From CAVPDE01 sp963702565 (GTDB lineage: Bacteria > Desulfobacterota > DSM-4660 > Desulfatiglandales > HGW-15), in contig CAVPDE010000030.1 of assembly GCA_963702565.1 (NCBI GenBank), positions 62,001 to 126,000 on the forward strand: a stretch of DNA of 64,000 nt. The letters run 5' to 3'. The notes below the pieces were generated by a model. That model had not been told where the DNA came from, made no database searches, and saw only the letters and a list, made by a program, of their open reading frames with translations. Of this stretch, positions 51,301 to 58,644 are shown piece after piece. Position 1 is the stretch's first letter, and every line of letters starts with the position of its first letter. The position numbers and the translations under genes were made by a program.

Positions 51301-52256
51301 GGAAGGATCGTCGTGCCCGGATACCGGCGGCCTTCGAGCCGCTCGCAGGTCTCGAGGATATCCTCCTCGGTAGGCATGAAAACGAGAATGTCCCCATACC
51401 GTTTTTTTTCTCTCAGGCCGTCAATGGCCTTGACCGCCATGTCCACGTAGGTGAGATCGCCGGCCTCCTCCAGATCAGGGTCAATGGGCAGGTATTCCAC
51501 CTCTACCGGGTAGGTGCGTCCTTCCACGTTGACCACGGGCGCATGACCGAAGGCGGACGAGAATTTTTCCGTGTCCAGGGTGGCGGAGGTGATGATCACC
51601 TTGAGTTCCGGCCGGCGGGGCAGGAGGGTTCTGAGAATGCCCAGAATAAAGTCGATGTTCAGGGTCCTTTCATGGGCTTCATCGATGATGAGCGTGTCGT
51701 ACTCGTAGAGCGCCGGATCTCCCTGTGTCTCAGCGAGGAGCATCCCGTCGGTCATGATCTTGATGAAAGCCTGCTTGCTCGTCTTTTCTCTGAATCTGAT
51801 CTTGTAGCCCACGGATCGGCCGATCTCCTCGCCCAACTCCTCTGCAATGCGGTGAGCGATGGTGATGGCCGCGATTCTTCGGGGCTGCGTGCACCCGATT
51901 TTACCGGCAATCCCTCTTCCCGCTTCCAGGCACATCTTGGGGATCTGAGTGCTCTTTCCGCAGCCCGTCTCCCCGGAGACAATGACCACCTGGTTTTCTC
52001 TGATGAGCCGGACGATTTGGTCACGCTTGGAGGTGATAGGGAGGCTGTCAGGAAAAGCAACCCGGGGTCTGTGGTTGAGCCGATGCTTTCTTTCCTCGAC
52101 AGAGGCCTGCGCCTGCCGTTCCAGGCTGGCAAGCAGATTCGAATCATCCTCCACCTTGTGAATTCTGTTAAGACGACGGGACAGACGGTCCCGGTCCCGC
52201 AGCATGGTTTGGGGCAGGAGGGAGCGGATTTTATGAATGCGTTTTTCTAAGGACAT
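48357..52256 (-). CDS. hrpA: DEAH-box RNA helicase HrpA
   Basis: The 1299-residue protein is the size of E. coli HrpA. It has Walker A GETGCGKST, DEAH in IIDEAHERTLNIDF, SATLD, motifs IV-VI (LVFMPTEEDI, VVATNVAETSLTIPGIRYVIDTG, QRKGRCGR), the helicase-associated and OB-fold domains (GDRSIKDGFDLLMELGA; RARTVAKIEPEWIE) and the DUF3418 C-terminal region characteristic of HrpA. It is involved in mRNA processing and in clearing stalled ribosomes in other bacteria. ATG 52256 is preferred over a TTG eight codons upstream. It marks the end of the core-like region. Confidence 0.93.
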   Translation of the reverse strand: MSLEKRIHKIRSLLPQTMLRDRDRLSRRLNRIHKVEDDSNLLASLERQAQASVEERKHRLNHRPRVAFPDSLPITSKRDQIVRLIRENQVVIVSGETGCGKSTQIPKMCLEAGRGIAGKIGCTQPRRIAAITIAHRIAEELGEEIGRSVGYKIRFREKTSKQAFIKIMTDGMLLAETQGDPALYEYDTLIIDEAHERTLNIDFILGILRTLLPRRPELKVIITSATLDTEKFSSAFGHAPVVNVEGRTYPVEVEYLPIDPDLEEAGDLTYVDMAVKAIDGLREKKRYGDILVFMPTEEDILETCERLEGRRYPGTTILPLFARLPASEQGRVYSVSGSKIVVATNVAETSLTIPGIRYVIDTGLARISQYLPRTRTTSLPISPISQSSADQRKGRCGRIQHGVCIRLYSEEDYASRPLFTLPEIQRSNLAEVILRMLSLNLGQPSAFPFLDPPGDRSIKDGFDLLMELGAVTREGEQPTLTSKGKLMARMPLDPRISRMMIEATGEGGLGEVAVIAAALSIQDPRERPVEKAAQADQAHAPFKDPDSDFLTLLNIWNRYHREWDTLKTQNKMRKFCKQNFLSYPRMREWVYTHEQITGILKEQKIRLQESGQELQYARIHRCVLSGFLSNIALKKEKNLYQAARGREVMIFPGSTLFKKPPPWVVAAEMVKTSRLFARTVAKIEPEWIEPLAGDLCKSTAFDPHWDRNRGEVRAFEQVSLYGLVIVPRRPVSYGLIAPEEAHRIFVQEALVEGDVAEPLPFLIHNQDLIKDLKTIEEKLRRRDLVAGDSVIADFYSSRLPGVFDLRTLKKNIREKRGDSFLRMKQTDLLLASPDEEELAQYPDCVASGGKSLECTYAFAPGREEDGVTLRVPSGQVSAVPLDCLDWGVPGLLKEKVTALIRGLPKTYRKQLVPVPHTVEVVLKEMEKAEPSLINALSRFVYRKFGVDIPASVWAGVELPDHLKMRVSVVDQSGKALESSRDIHRLIQSDEKRHGAESSSAWKRAQEKWERQGLTTWDLEPLPESITLTDRLLAYPALAPDKDSASLRLFRTPQQALASHEKGVELLLTLHLAKDLKHLRKSLTLPSEAYAGARYFGGTGAIEDLLYQSLLRYVLRKNVRTEREFLSHAEFCKQILFEKAKELKTVAVRILEAYDRTRSTLHSIEKANPSNGTVLALCSQIRKELDVLVPRNFPDQYSMDALTHLPRYLKALEVRAERGAHDPEKDKAKATQLEEFAAALQRIWESLGPATSGEKRAAVENFRWMVEEYKVSLFAQELKTRFPVSKKKLEDARKEIERLV

Positions 52257-52826
52257 TTTGAATGGAGATCTACGCGGCAATGGAATAATCCAAGCCAGTC
52301 TTGATGATTTTCATCCTCTTTCCTTCAGGCTCGCTTTAATCCCATGCTTCAGGACAAAGCCCATCGTACCAAGGCTCAAGGATGAAATCCAGAGAAGCTT
52401 TTTATATAGAAAACTTATATAGTTGCAAATAAGCCTTAAATAGGATAATTATTTCGCATAATGAGTTAGGTGGGGTCTAGGCGTTCAGTGGACCACTGAC
52501 CCGATGCCAACCACATGACTTTGCACTGCTCCCACCACTGAAGCCAACCCTCCACCTTTGGACTTATCTAGAGACTTCAGAATCACTCGCCTTCGCCGGG
52601 ATGCCCCGTGCTCCTGCACGGGGGACGGATGGCGAGAGGCGACCGCGGCTTAGCCCTCAGGGCGAAGCCGGGTGGCTTCGGCGCAGTTTCGCTGGGCCTT
52701 GCCCCTGAATCCCCGCGCCCCCGCGCGGGAAGCTTCACTTGTTGTCGTGGCCGCGCGCGCCTAACAACCACGCGGAGGCAGAAGCCAATCCCTGCAGCAT
52801 TACGTTTCAGGACAGCACCTAGGCAC
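52257..52826. other. hairpin-rich boundary region before the cassette-like array
   Basis: No gene is supported. The first 180 bases are AT-rich (HrpA promoter side). From 52590 the DNA is GC-rich with small hairpins (CCCCGTG-CACGGGG; CGAAGCC-GGCTTCG). GCCTAAC at 52759-52765 looks like the left R'' box of an attC site, but no matching right box was found. No integrase gene is present. Confidence 0.45.
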
Positions 52827-53321
52827 ATGATCACTATACACCCATTTAAAGAACAAGATTGGCCATCGATTTGGAGACTCCTTGAGGCCGTATTCCGCTT
52901 AGGTGAGACCTATGCCTTTTCGCCAGGGATTTCAGAGGCCGAAGCACACAAAGTGTGGATTGAGGCGCCAACCGCAGCGTATGTGGCAAAAGATAGCGAA
53001 AAAAATGTGCTCGGAACGTACTTCATCAAACCGAATCAGCCGGGGTTAGGTTCGCATGTGTGTAACTGCGGCTATATCGTTGGTGACAGCGCCCGACGAA
53101 AGGGTGTGGCCTCGATGATGTGCGAACACTCTCAATATGAAGCAAAGCGGCTCGGCTTTCGCGCCATGCAATTCAATTTGGTTGTCTCAACCAATGAGGA
53201 GGCGGTTCGCCTTTGGCAGAAGTTGGGTTTCGAAATAGTGGCCACATTGCCCGGCGCGTTCAAGCACGCGAAAAAGGGGTTTGTTGATGCCTTCGTTATG
53301 TACAAGCAGCTTGAAACATAA
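52827..53321 (+). CDS. GNAT family N-acetyltransferase
   Basis: The 164-residue protein matches the GNAT fold: MITIHPFKEQDWPSIWRLLE start, GTYFIKPNQPGLGSHVCNCGYIV, the acetyl-CoA loop VGDSARRKGVASMMCEH and the C-terminal NEEAVRLWQKLGFEIVATLPGAFKH. The substrate is unknown. The frame is open from 52608, but ATG 52827 begins the family-like sequence. Such stand-alone acetyltransferases are frequent cargo of integron cassettes, and the surrounding spacing fits that. Confidence 0.85.
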   Translation: MITIHPFKEQDWPSIWRLLEAVFRLGETYAFSPGISEAEAHKVWIEAPTAAYVAKDSEKNVLGTYFIKPNQPGLGSHVCNCGYIVGDSARRKGVASMMCEHSQYEAKRLGFRAMQFNLVVSTNEEAVRLWQKLGFEIVATLPGAFKHAKKGFVDAFVMYKQLET

Positions 53322-53342
53322 CAGATCAAATGGAGGGAAGTA

Positions 53343-53496
53343 ACGGGGTCAGACCTTGACGTGTGACACAGTATCGATCTTGGTTTTGGGGACGAATCAA
53401 GAAACGAATTAGAGGTTCCTCGTGTCAACAAATAGATCCGTAGGGGGCGCTTATGGAAACATGTAGTCAACGTCCAATGTCAAGGTCTGACCCCGT
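53343..53496. mobile_element. short REP/MITE-like element
   Basis: The element of 154 bp is bounded by ACGGGGTCAGACCTTGAC and its perfect inverse GTCAAGGTCTGACCCCGT and carries no gene. The same ends bound the larger element at 54070-54630, so this is probably a non-autonomous relative mobilised by a REP-associated tyrosine transposase. Confidence 0.7.
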
Positions 53497-53523
53497 ATCC
53501 ACGCACATGATGGAGCACAGCCT

Positions 53524-53823
53524 ATGAAGCGCACACTTTTAATCCTCACTTTGGTTGCATTCTCCGTGCTCAGCGCAATGGCAGTTTGGCATCACGGCTA
53601 TTGGGGTATCTTCGAACTGCAGTTCAAGAGCTTTGCTGGGGCGCAAGTTTTGGCAGACCTAGTAATTGCGCTTGTCTTGTTTCTTATTTGGATGTGGCGC
53701 GATGCAAAAGCTACAGGGCGCAATCCATGGCCGTGGATTGTGCTCACCCTCGCAGCGGGTTCGTTTGGGCCGCTGATATATTTGCTGCTTGCCCCAGAAC
53801 CACAGAAAACGCCTCGTGAATAA
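53524..53823 (+). CDS. DUF2834-like small membrane protein
   Basis: The 99-residue protein has three membrane helices: an N-terminal one (about 5-22), LADLVIALVLFLIWMWRDAKA (about 42-60) and PWIVLTLAAGSFGPLIYLLL (about 69-88). The WMWRDAK...PW segment resembles DUF2834 proteins, whose function is unknown. It begins 27 bases after the REP/MITE element. Confidence 0.55.
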   Translation: MKRTLLILTLVAFSVLSAMAVWHHGYWGIFELQFKSFAGAQVLADLVIALVLFLIWMWRDAKATGRNPWPWIVLTLAAGSFGPLIYLLLAPEPQKTPRE

Positions 53824-54069
53824 GAGTATCCTCTTTTTACTTGATGCGCATGGTCGTTATGTTCGAGGTGGAACATGGAGAGCGGCTTGTTGTCTCGCCC
53901 AACACGCCGTACAGTGGACGGCGGATGCCGCCGCTGACAAGCTCGATAAGCGGACCGCTCGCTGCCGCACAAGCTGTGAGTTCTGGCAACTGTCAATCGA
54001 GGCCAGAATGACAGACTGCTGAGCGCGGGCGAGGGGAAGTGACTTTGCCAACCGGTAACCCTGTGTGGA

Positions 54070-54630
54070 ACGGGGTCAGACCTTGACGTTTGACATTTCC
54101 TCCTGCTATGGTGAGGCATTTGCTTCGGGAGGGCATTAGAGTGGCGTGATGACGGCAAGGCCGCCGGGAGAGCGTACCGTGAATATGTCGAGAAAGGAGT
54201 GGATGAAGGGGGCCGGAATCCTTTCGAGGATCTATATGGAGGCGTGATCCTAGGTGGTCGGGGTTTCATCAAGCAGGCGCTTGGGACCCTAAGGGAGGAT
54301 GCGCTGGATCAGGAGGAGATCGCCCGCAGGAGAGAATTGCGGCAATGTAAAATCGAAGAGGTGATCGAAGCTGTTTGCTCCTATTTCAAAGTCCCATCGG
54401 ATCGTCTTGCTGAGGGAGGCAAGGAGCTGAGAGACATGACAATTTATCTTCTGAAAAGACACACTTCCGTGATGAACAGGCAGATAGGGGATCTGTTTGA
54501 AGGCTTGACCTATTCCGGTGTATCCAAGGCGAAACAGAGGTTCTCCGTGCGCATGTCAGGAGAGCGATCCTTAAGAAAGGCGGTTGAGAAAATCACAGGA
54601 TCAATGTCCAATGTCAAGGTCTGACCCCGT
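54070..54630 (+). mobile_element. REP-associated (RAYT-type) element with truncated transposase
   Basis: The 561-bp element is bounded by ACGGGGTCAGACCTTGACGTTTGACATT and a near-perfect inverse copy ending ...AATGTCAAGGTCTGACCCCGT. Inside is only the C-terminal part of a tyrosine transposase, so it cannot move by itself. It sits inside an attC-like intergenic region and splits it. Confidence 0.75.
54151..54624 (+). pseudogene. C-terminal remnant of a REP-associated tyrosine transposase
   Basis: The open frame gives GKAAGRAYREYVEKG, GGVILGGRGFI and then a DnaA-like helix-turn-helix region (IEEVIEAVCSYFKVPSDRL...RDMTIYLLKRHT...IGDLF), the C-terminal layout of RAYT/Y1 transposases. The N-terminal Y1 domain with its HxH motif and catalytic tyrosine is missing. 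The last codons overlap the terminal repeat. Annotation programs may call 54199-54624 as a gene, but it is best read as a remnant. Confidence 0.7.
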
Positions 54631-54690
54631 CACACGGGCACCGGATCGGCGAGGAAAGGCGCTCGCCTCCCGGTGACCCACGTGTTGGGC
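54631..54690 (+). other. attC-like site (3' part), interrupted by the RAYT element
   Basis: A stem ACCGG / CCGGT with an inner GGCGAG / CTCGCC pair ends in CACGTGTTGGGC. GTTGGGC (54684-54690) fits the R' consensus GTTRRRY. GCCCAACAC at 53897, the exact complement of GTGTTGGGC, may be the matching R'' box on the other side of the inserted element, although the distance without the element would be longer than usual. Confidence 0.5.
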
Positions 54691-54714
54691 TTCTATAAAT
54701 AAGGAGGAAGGCAA

Positions 54715-55110
54715 ATGGCAAAAAGAATAATCTTAGCTGTTGTGGCTGCATTTATCGCGTGGTCTATTCTGGATTTCATATTGCATGGATTGCTTCTTCG
54801 GTCCACCTATGAGGCCACAGCCAACCTGTGGCGCCCGATGGACCAAATGAACATGCCTCTCATGTATTTTGTCACGTTTGTGTTCACCGCAAGTTTCGTG
54901 CTGATCTATAGCCTCCTGGTCGAGCGCAAATCACTGGTGTCAGGCATCCGATTCGGAGCGCTCTTTGGTCTGGCCACTGGTATTTCAATGGGCTTCGGTT
55001 CCTACAGCTACATGCCCATTCCTTTGGCGCTCGCATGGAGCTGGTTTTTGGGAAGCTGGATCAAAGCAGTTGTCGGCGGGGCAATTGTCGGAGCGATAGT
55101 GAAATCGTGA
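54715..55110 (+). CDS. four-helix membrane protein of unknown function
   Basis: The 131-residue protein has about four membrane helices (5-25, 50-68, 78-100, 105-130), including GIRFGALFGLATGISMGFGSY and the glycine-rich AVVGGAIVGAIVKS end. AAGGAGGAAGGCAA precedes ATG 54715. It follows an attC-like site and is followed by another, the pattern of one cassette with one gene. I do not recognise the family with confidence. Confidence 0.6.
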   Translation: MAKRIILAVVAAFIAWSILDFILHGLLLRSTYEATANLWRPMDQMNMPLMYFVTFVFTASFVLIYSLLVERKSLVSGIRFGALFGLATGISMGFGSYSYMPIPLALAWSWFLGSWIKAVVGGAIVGAIVKS

Positions 55111-55134
55111 GGCACGGTATGCGAAAGTGCCGCG

Positions 55135-55197
55135 ACGCCCAAGCGGCTGCAACGGAGCGCCGATAAATCCGGCTCCCGGTGAGCCGTCACGTTAGCG
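55135..55197 (+). other. attC-like imperfect palindrome
   Basis: CGGCT-AGCCG and GGAGC-GCTCC pairs around CGCCGATAAATCC, ending in CACGTTAGCG. The arms and the central GCCGATAAATC word are shared with the site at 57031-57094. The left box GCCCAAG differs in one base from RYYYAAC. The stop codon of the preceding gene is 25 bases upstream. Confidence 0.55.
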
Positions 55198-55212
55198 CCA
55201 ACACAATTGATA

Positions 55213-55656
55213 ATGCATAGCCAAGTGAATACGATAGCATATATCATCGGGATCTGGTTTCTTTTGATCTCCGATACCCATGCGATTGATACCAACAAAG
55301 TGGTATGTGTTACCGACAAGGAAACTTATCAGCAAAACGAAAATGTTATGGTCAAAATAACTAATAATTCGAGTGATGAGATAACGATTGCAGACAGGAA
55401 ATATATTGATGGGGGTTTTGCTAGAATCGAAATGATGCATAACGACGGGACATGGCATGCGATTGAATTGTATGCCGCAGCAAATATTATCAGCTTTAGA
55501 ACCTTGAAGAAAGGAGAGTCACACGTTTATATTTGGAAGACCATCGGATATAATCGAATGGATACGGTGGCTGTTTCGGGAGCTTATAAGATCATATTTC
55601 ATAACGGTATAATCTCAAATCAGTTTTTCATTACGGATAGAATGCGTTCTCATTGA
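55213..55656 (+). CDS. secreted beta-sandwich-like protein of unknown function
   Basis: The product of 147 residues (starting at ATG 55213) has a signal peptide ending near SDTHA. The mature part VCVTDKETYQQNENVMVKITNNSSDEITI has the look of Ig-like or BsuPI-type beta domains with an N-terminal strand of paired valines, but no family is certain. The gene is AT-rich compared with the core genome, as expected for cassette cargo. Confidence 0.55.
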   Translation: MHSQVNTIAYIIGIWFLLISDTHAIDTNKVVCVTDKETYQQNENVMVKITNNSSDEITIADRKYIDGGFARIEMMHNDGTWHAIELYAAANIISFRTLKKGESHVYIWKTIGYNRMDTVAVSGAYKIIFHNGIISNQFFITDRMRSH

Positions 55657-55730
55657 TGATAAAGCCACCTAACTTCTAAAGCGAGAGCGCCGATGCTCAA
55701 GCCGGTTGTACCCCTCGCCAACCCTTTAAT

Positions 55731-56420
55731 ATGAAAGCATATTTAAATCGATTATTATTGGTAATGGTCGCGACTTTAGGAGTTACTACGTATGCGACTT
55801 CCTCGCCGATTGTTCCCCAGTTCTATAAAGTTAAGGTGCAGCTTTCCGATGGAAGGTTGATCGAGGGGTACAGTTGGGGCGTCAGCTGGATCGGGGGAGC
55901 GTCCATACAAGAGCGTAAAGTCAAGAGGGTTGTCTTAAGAGTTGAGAATGAGAAAGTCACTGCGGCATTTACTTTTCTTGGAGATGATAAACCCGTTGTT
56001 CTCGAAGAACTAGCCACAGATCTGAAGATTCAAGGCCGGACGCTTGCCGTTAGCTCCGACTACGAGGTGTTTCGCAAAGATATTGATTTCTACTACTGGG
56101 TTAAAGACACGTCAGAATATCATCTCCGGCAGGTATTGCAGATTGATACAGTTGAAGCACTTGGTCAAGGGTACAGTATATCTGACCCACGGACATACCT
56201 GAACCTGAGAGAGCCATTTATCATTGTCGAGGATTGTGGCTTGGGATGCGAGGTGAAAATGTATTCAAAAGATCCTAATATCCCAATAGAGACACTCCAA
56301 AAGGTATGGGATCAATACTTCGCATGTGGTGTACGGTCTGCTGGGAACGAAGAAGTAAGGGCGAAAATTCGAGAACAGTATCGAATCGAGTGGCTAAAAG
56401 ACCCCTTCTGTCATGATTAA
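55731..56420 (+). CDS. secreted protein of unknown function
   Basis: The 229-residue product has a signal peptide (MKAYLNRLLLVMVATLGVTTYATS). The mature part includes KVKVQLSDGRLIEGYSWGVSW, several beta strands, and cysteines in EDCGLGCEVKMYS, YFACGV and DPFCHD that could form disulfides. No domain is recognised. The preceding intergenic stretch holds an ACCTAAC box at 55667 that may be the left part of a degenerate attC site. Confidence 0.5.
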   Translation: MKAYLNRLLLVMVATLGVTTYATSSPIVPQFYKVKVQLSDGRLIEGYSWGVSWIGGASIQERKVKRVVLRVENEKVTAAFTFLGDDKPVVLEELATDLKIQGRTLAVSSDYEVFRKDIDFYYWVKDTSEYHLRQVLQIDTVEALGQGYSISDPRTYLNLREPFIIVEDCGLGCEVKMYSKDPNIPIETLQKVWDQYFACGVRSAGNEEVRAKIREQYRIEWLKDPFCHD

Positions 56421-56447
56421 GAATATAGATCACGCATTCGATGCATC

Positions 56448-56555
56448 ACCTAACGTGGCGCTCAATTGGGACGCGGCAAAAGACCGTCTAGGGCACCTAC
56501 TTTTGGGATGTTAGCCTCTGGATATCAACCGAGTTACTTGGTCCGACCCGGATCG
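56448..56555 (+). other. attC-like left box truncated by a RAYT tail fragment
   Basis: ACCTAACGTGGCGCTCAATTGGGACGCG begins like an attC site (R'' box at 56448-56454) but is then followed by a fragment that translates as TYFWDVSLWISTE, the end of REP-associated transposases, and by ATCAACCGAGTTACTTGGTCCGACCC, a word repeated at 58959 and 63676. Confidence 0.5.
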
Positions 56556-56588
56556 ACGGACAGAAAAAATGAAGGGTGAACCATTGTG

Positions 56589-56650
56589 ACCTAACAAACG
56601 CGTTGAGCCAGATGCTCCCGACGTCGCGCCGCTCACGCGCAGCGTTAGCT
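56589..56650 (+). other. attC-like site
   Basis: ACCTAAC (56589-56595) fits RYYYAAC and GTTAGCT (56644-56650) resembles GTTRRRY. In between are ACGCG / CGCG(C) and TGAGC / GCTCA arms around a 24-base centre. Total 62 bp, within the usual attC size range. Confidence 0.65.
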
Positions 56651-56667
56651 GAAACTTGCCTTACCTA

Positions 56668-57036
56668 ATGCAGGATACTCAAAATATGACAAGAAAAATA
56701 CTTTCACCAATCATCTACGCAGCTTCTGCATGTCTTGCCTTTGTTGTATTGCTTATGATAAGCGGCGGATTTCATGCTGGTGCGCCTACCACTCAGAAGC
56801 GTCTTCTATCCATTATCATAATCACCCTAATATTCTTGTTTGCGAACTATATGATGATGAGAATAGAAAAACTGACTAAGCCCACCGTCTATGATCACCT
56901 TCGGCAGGCGTGTTTCTGGTATTTGGCAGTTGGTTATACTCTTTTAACAGAAGGGGGTGGGATATTAATTTTGGTATTACCCATAATTATTAATGCTATT
57001 TTTCTCTATTGGCGACGTAAGGCAAACATTAGCTAA
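56668..57036 (+). CDS. small membrane protein, cassette cargo
   Basis: The product has 122 residues from ATG 56668 (or 116 from ATG 56686); no clear ribosome-binding site distinguishes them. Four membrane helices are visible (ILSPIIYAASACLAFVVLLM, SIIIITLIFLFANYMMM, FWYLAVGYTLLT, GGGILILVLPIIINAIFLYW). The gene begins 18 bases after an attC-like site, and its TAA stop lies inside the next one, the compact arrangement of integron cassettes. Function unknown. Confidence 0.55.
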   Translation: MQDTQNMTRKILSPIIYAASACLAFVVLLMISGGFHAGAPTTQKRLLSIIIITLIFLFANYMMMRIEKLTKPTVYDHLRQACFWYLAVGYTLLTEGGGILILVLPIIINAIFLYWRRKANIS

Positions 57037-57094
57037 CAAACGGCTCCACCGGATCGCCGATAAATCTGGCTCCCGGTGAGCCTTAGCGTTGGAA
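57031..57094 (+). other. attC-like site with extrahelical base
   Basis: GCTAAC at the left (overlapping the gene's stop codon) and GTTGGAA at 57088-57094. Stem arms GGCTC-c-ACCGG and CCGGT-GAGCC pair except for one extra C, as in true attC sites. The centre ATCGCCGATAAATC matches the site at 55135. Confidence 0.65.
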
Positions 57095-57104
57095 GTAGGA
57101 AGAA

Positions 57105-57518
57105 ATGAAATTGGACGAGATCATCCGTGAGCTTCGGCTACTCAACGAACCAGTTCCCAAGCCCATGCGTCTCCCCACCCGAGATGAGGTGGCGAATGTC
57201 GAACGACAACTGGCTATGACCTTGCATCCCGACTACTGTCAGTACCTTCTCGAAGCATCCGATGTCGTTTACGGAACCAAAGAGCCATGCACAGTCACGC
57301 CGGATGGAGGCCACACCAATCTGGTCGAGGTGGCTCAAGTAGCATGGAATCAAATGGGTGTACCCCGGGACCTAATCCCCATTTGTGAGGACAACGGGGA
57401 TTACTACTGTATGAGACAGACGGGAGACGTTGTCTTCTGGTCTCACAGCGGCACCTCAGACGAGAAATGGCCGGACTTGGCGACATGGATCAAGAAGGTC
57501 TGGATCGAGGAACAATAG
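57105..57518 (+). CDS. SMI1/KNR4 (SUKH) family protein
   Basis: The 137-residue protein shows the SUKH pattern: a helical start, LPTRDEVANVERQLAMTLHPDYCQYLLEAS, DLIPICEDNGDYYCMRQTGDVVFWSHSG and a closing DLATWIKKVW. SUKH proteins often act as immunity proteins against nuclease or other toxins, but here no toxin gene is adjacent. Such orphan immunity-like genes are known cassette cargo. Confidence 0.75.
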   Translation: MKLDEIIRELRLLNEPVPKPMRLPTRDEVANVERQLAMTLHPDYCQYLLEASDVVYGTKEPCTVTPDGGHTNLVEVAQVAWNQMGVPRDLIPICEDNGDYYCMRQTGDVVFWSHSGTSDEKWPDLATWIKKVWIEEQ

Positions 57519-57521
57519 GAC

Positions 57522-57541
57522 TTCCACCCGTAACGTTAGTA
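57522..57541 (+). other. collapsed attC-like junction
   Basis: Only CCACCCGTAACGTTAGTA remains between the SUKH gene and the next: a left-box-like CCGTAAC abuts a right-box-like GTTAGTA without any stem. This could be an attC site that lost its palindrome by deletion. Confidence 0.35.
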
Positions 57542-57576
57542 AGAAATTGAGCGCAAATTAAGAAAGGAGGTTAGCA

Positions 57577-57825
57577 ATGGGAATCCTATCTTGGATCGTA
57601 ATGGGGTTAATCGTTGGTTTGCTCGCAAAATTCATCATGCCCGGCAAAGACCCTGGAGGACTCATTATTACTGTCTTGATTGGAATAGCGGGCGCCTTCG
57701 TAGGCGGATACGTAGGGTCCCATCTAGGACTTGGGACAGTTACGGGATTTAATGCAGGGAGCATCTTGCTGGCTATCGGTGGTGCTGTTCTCTTATTGAT
57801 ATTGTACCGGGTCATAAAGAGATAA
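57577..57825 (+). CDS. GlsB/YeaQ/YmgE family membrane protein
   Basis: The 82-residue protein matches the family over its full length: GILSWIVMGLIVGLLAKFIMPGKDPGG, LIGIAGAFVGGYVG and GSILLAIGGAVLLLILYRVIK, three membrane helices. These small inner membrane proteins are linked to stress responses. GAAAGGAGG lies 8 bases before ATG 57577. Confidence 0.9.
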   Translation: MGILSWIVMGLIVGLLAKFIMPGKDPGGLIITVLIGIAGAFVGGYVGSHLGLGTVTGFNAGSILLAIGGAVLLLILYRVIKR

Positions 57826-57847
57826 TCAGGAAGAGGTCAAGCTACTG

Positions 57848-57902
57848 GGTGCACCGGACGTGGCAAAACAGCGCCGCCACGCCGGTGACGCACGTGTTCG
57901 CC
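57848..57902 (+). other. attC-like site with strong stem
   Basis: GTGC, ACCGG, an extra A, and CGTGGC on the left pair with GCCACG, CCGGT and (after GAC) GCAC on the right, then CGTGTTCGCC. The unpaired A at 57858 is an extrahelical base, a defining attC feature. The right box GTTCGCC departs from GTTRRRY. Confidence 0.65.
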
Positions 57903-57920
57903 CCATGGAAAGGAGTAATC

Positions 57921-58292
57921 ATGGCATCCGATGTGGCGTTTGTTGAGTTCGTGGTTGACCAAATGAGCGAAGCCGGGCACATTGCTTCGCGGAAGATGTT
58001 TGGCGAGTACGCCATCTACTGTGACGCCAAAGTGGTCGCGCTCGTGTGCGACAATCAATTGTTCGTGAAGCCAACCGAGAAGGGGAGAGTTTACATCGGG
58101 GATGTCGTTGAGGCCCCGCCTTATCCAGGAGCGAAACAGTACTTTCTCGTTGAAGACAGATTTGAAGATCGAGAATGGCTCTCCGAGCTGATCAGGATCA
58201 CGACGCAAGAAGTTCCGGATTCCAAACCCAAGGAATCCAAATCGAGGCGAACCACGCCTCGCACTTTGCGCCGCGTTCCGCGCCGGAAGTGA
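57921..58292 (+). CDS. TfoX/Sxy N-terminal domain protein
   Basis: The 123-residue protein has the TfoX_N pattern: FVEFVVDQMSEAGHIASRKMFGEYAIYCDAKVVALVCDNQLFVKPT...PPYPGAKQYFLVEDRFEDREWLSELI, followed by a basic tail. Full TfoX is a competence activator; stand-alone N-terminal domains are common and of unknown role. ATG 57921 has AAAGGAG upstream. GTTAGAC, a perfect right box, follows the stop by 5 bases. Confidence 0.82.
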   Translation: MASDVAFVEFVVDQMSEAGHIASRKMFGEYAIYCDAKVVALVCDNQLFVKPTEKGRVYIGDVVEAPPYPGAKQYFLVEDRFEDREWLSELIRITTQEVPDSKPKESKSRRTTPRTLRRVPRRK

Positions 58293-58334
58293 AGGCTGAC
58301 GTTAGACATGTTTCCTGAATACAAGAGGGTAGCT

Positions 58335-58556
58335 ATGGCTACAAAGAACAGGGTTAAGAAGGAACACAACAAGGCAATGGTCGAACTTTTGGAGGCAGGT
58401 GCATTACTATCCTCCAACCACCGACTACAACAAGGTGGTAGTCAACCCATCTTGTTGAACTGGCGAATAATGTTTATGCCTAACTCTCGCTTCAGCCGAC
58501 CACTGTCCGCGGCGGCTGAGCTTTTCGTTAGGGTGCAAGGCGAGCGGTTAACATGA
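58335..58556 (+). CDS. small ORF running into an attC-like site
   Basis: ATG 58335 (AGAGGG upstream) opens 73 codons. The first 45 residues (MATKNRVKKEHNKAMVELLE...) are unremarkable, and the last 26 are simply the translation of the attC-like site. The product may be real but truncated, with the cassette's original stop lost. No family recognised. Confidence 0.35.
   Translation: MATKNRVKKEHNKAMVELLEAGALLSSNHRLQQGGSQPILLNWRIMFMPNSRFSRPLSAAAELFVRVQGERLT
58478..58533 (+). other. attC-like site, best match to consensus
   Basis: GCCTAAC (58478-58484) and GTTAGGG (58527-58533) are complementary in six of seven positions. The stem GC-T-TCAGCCG / CGGCTGA-GC has seven plus two base pairs and one extrahelical T. 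Size 56 bp. Confidence 0.75.
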
Positions 58557-58644
58557 CTGAAGAGGAATTTCAGCTGTTTCTTTGCGCTTCTGTGGTTACA
58601 ATGAAATTCAACGACCCCGTGGGCGCTATGCATTAATGTAGTAC

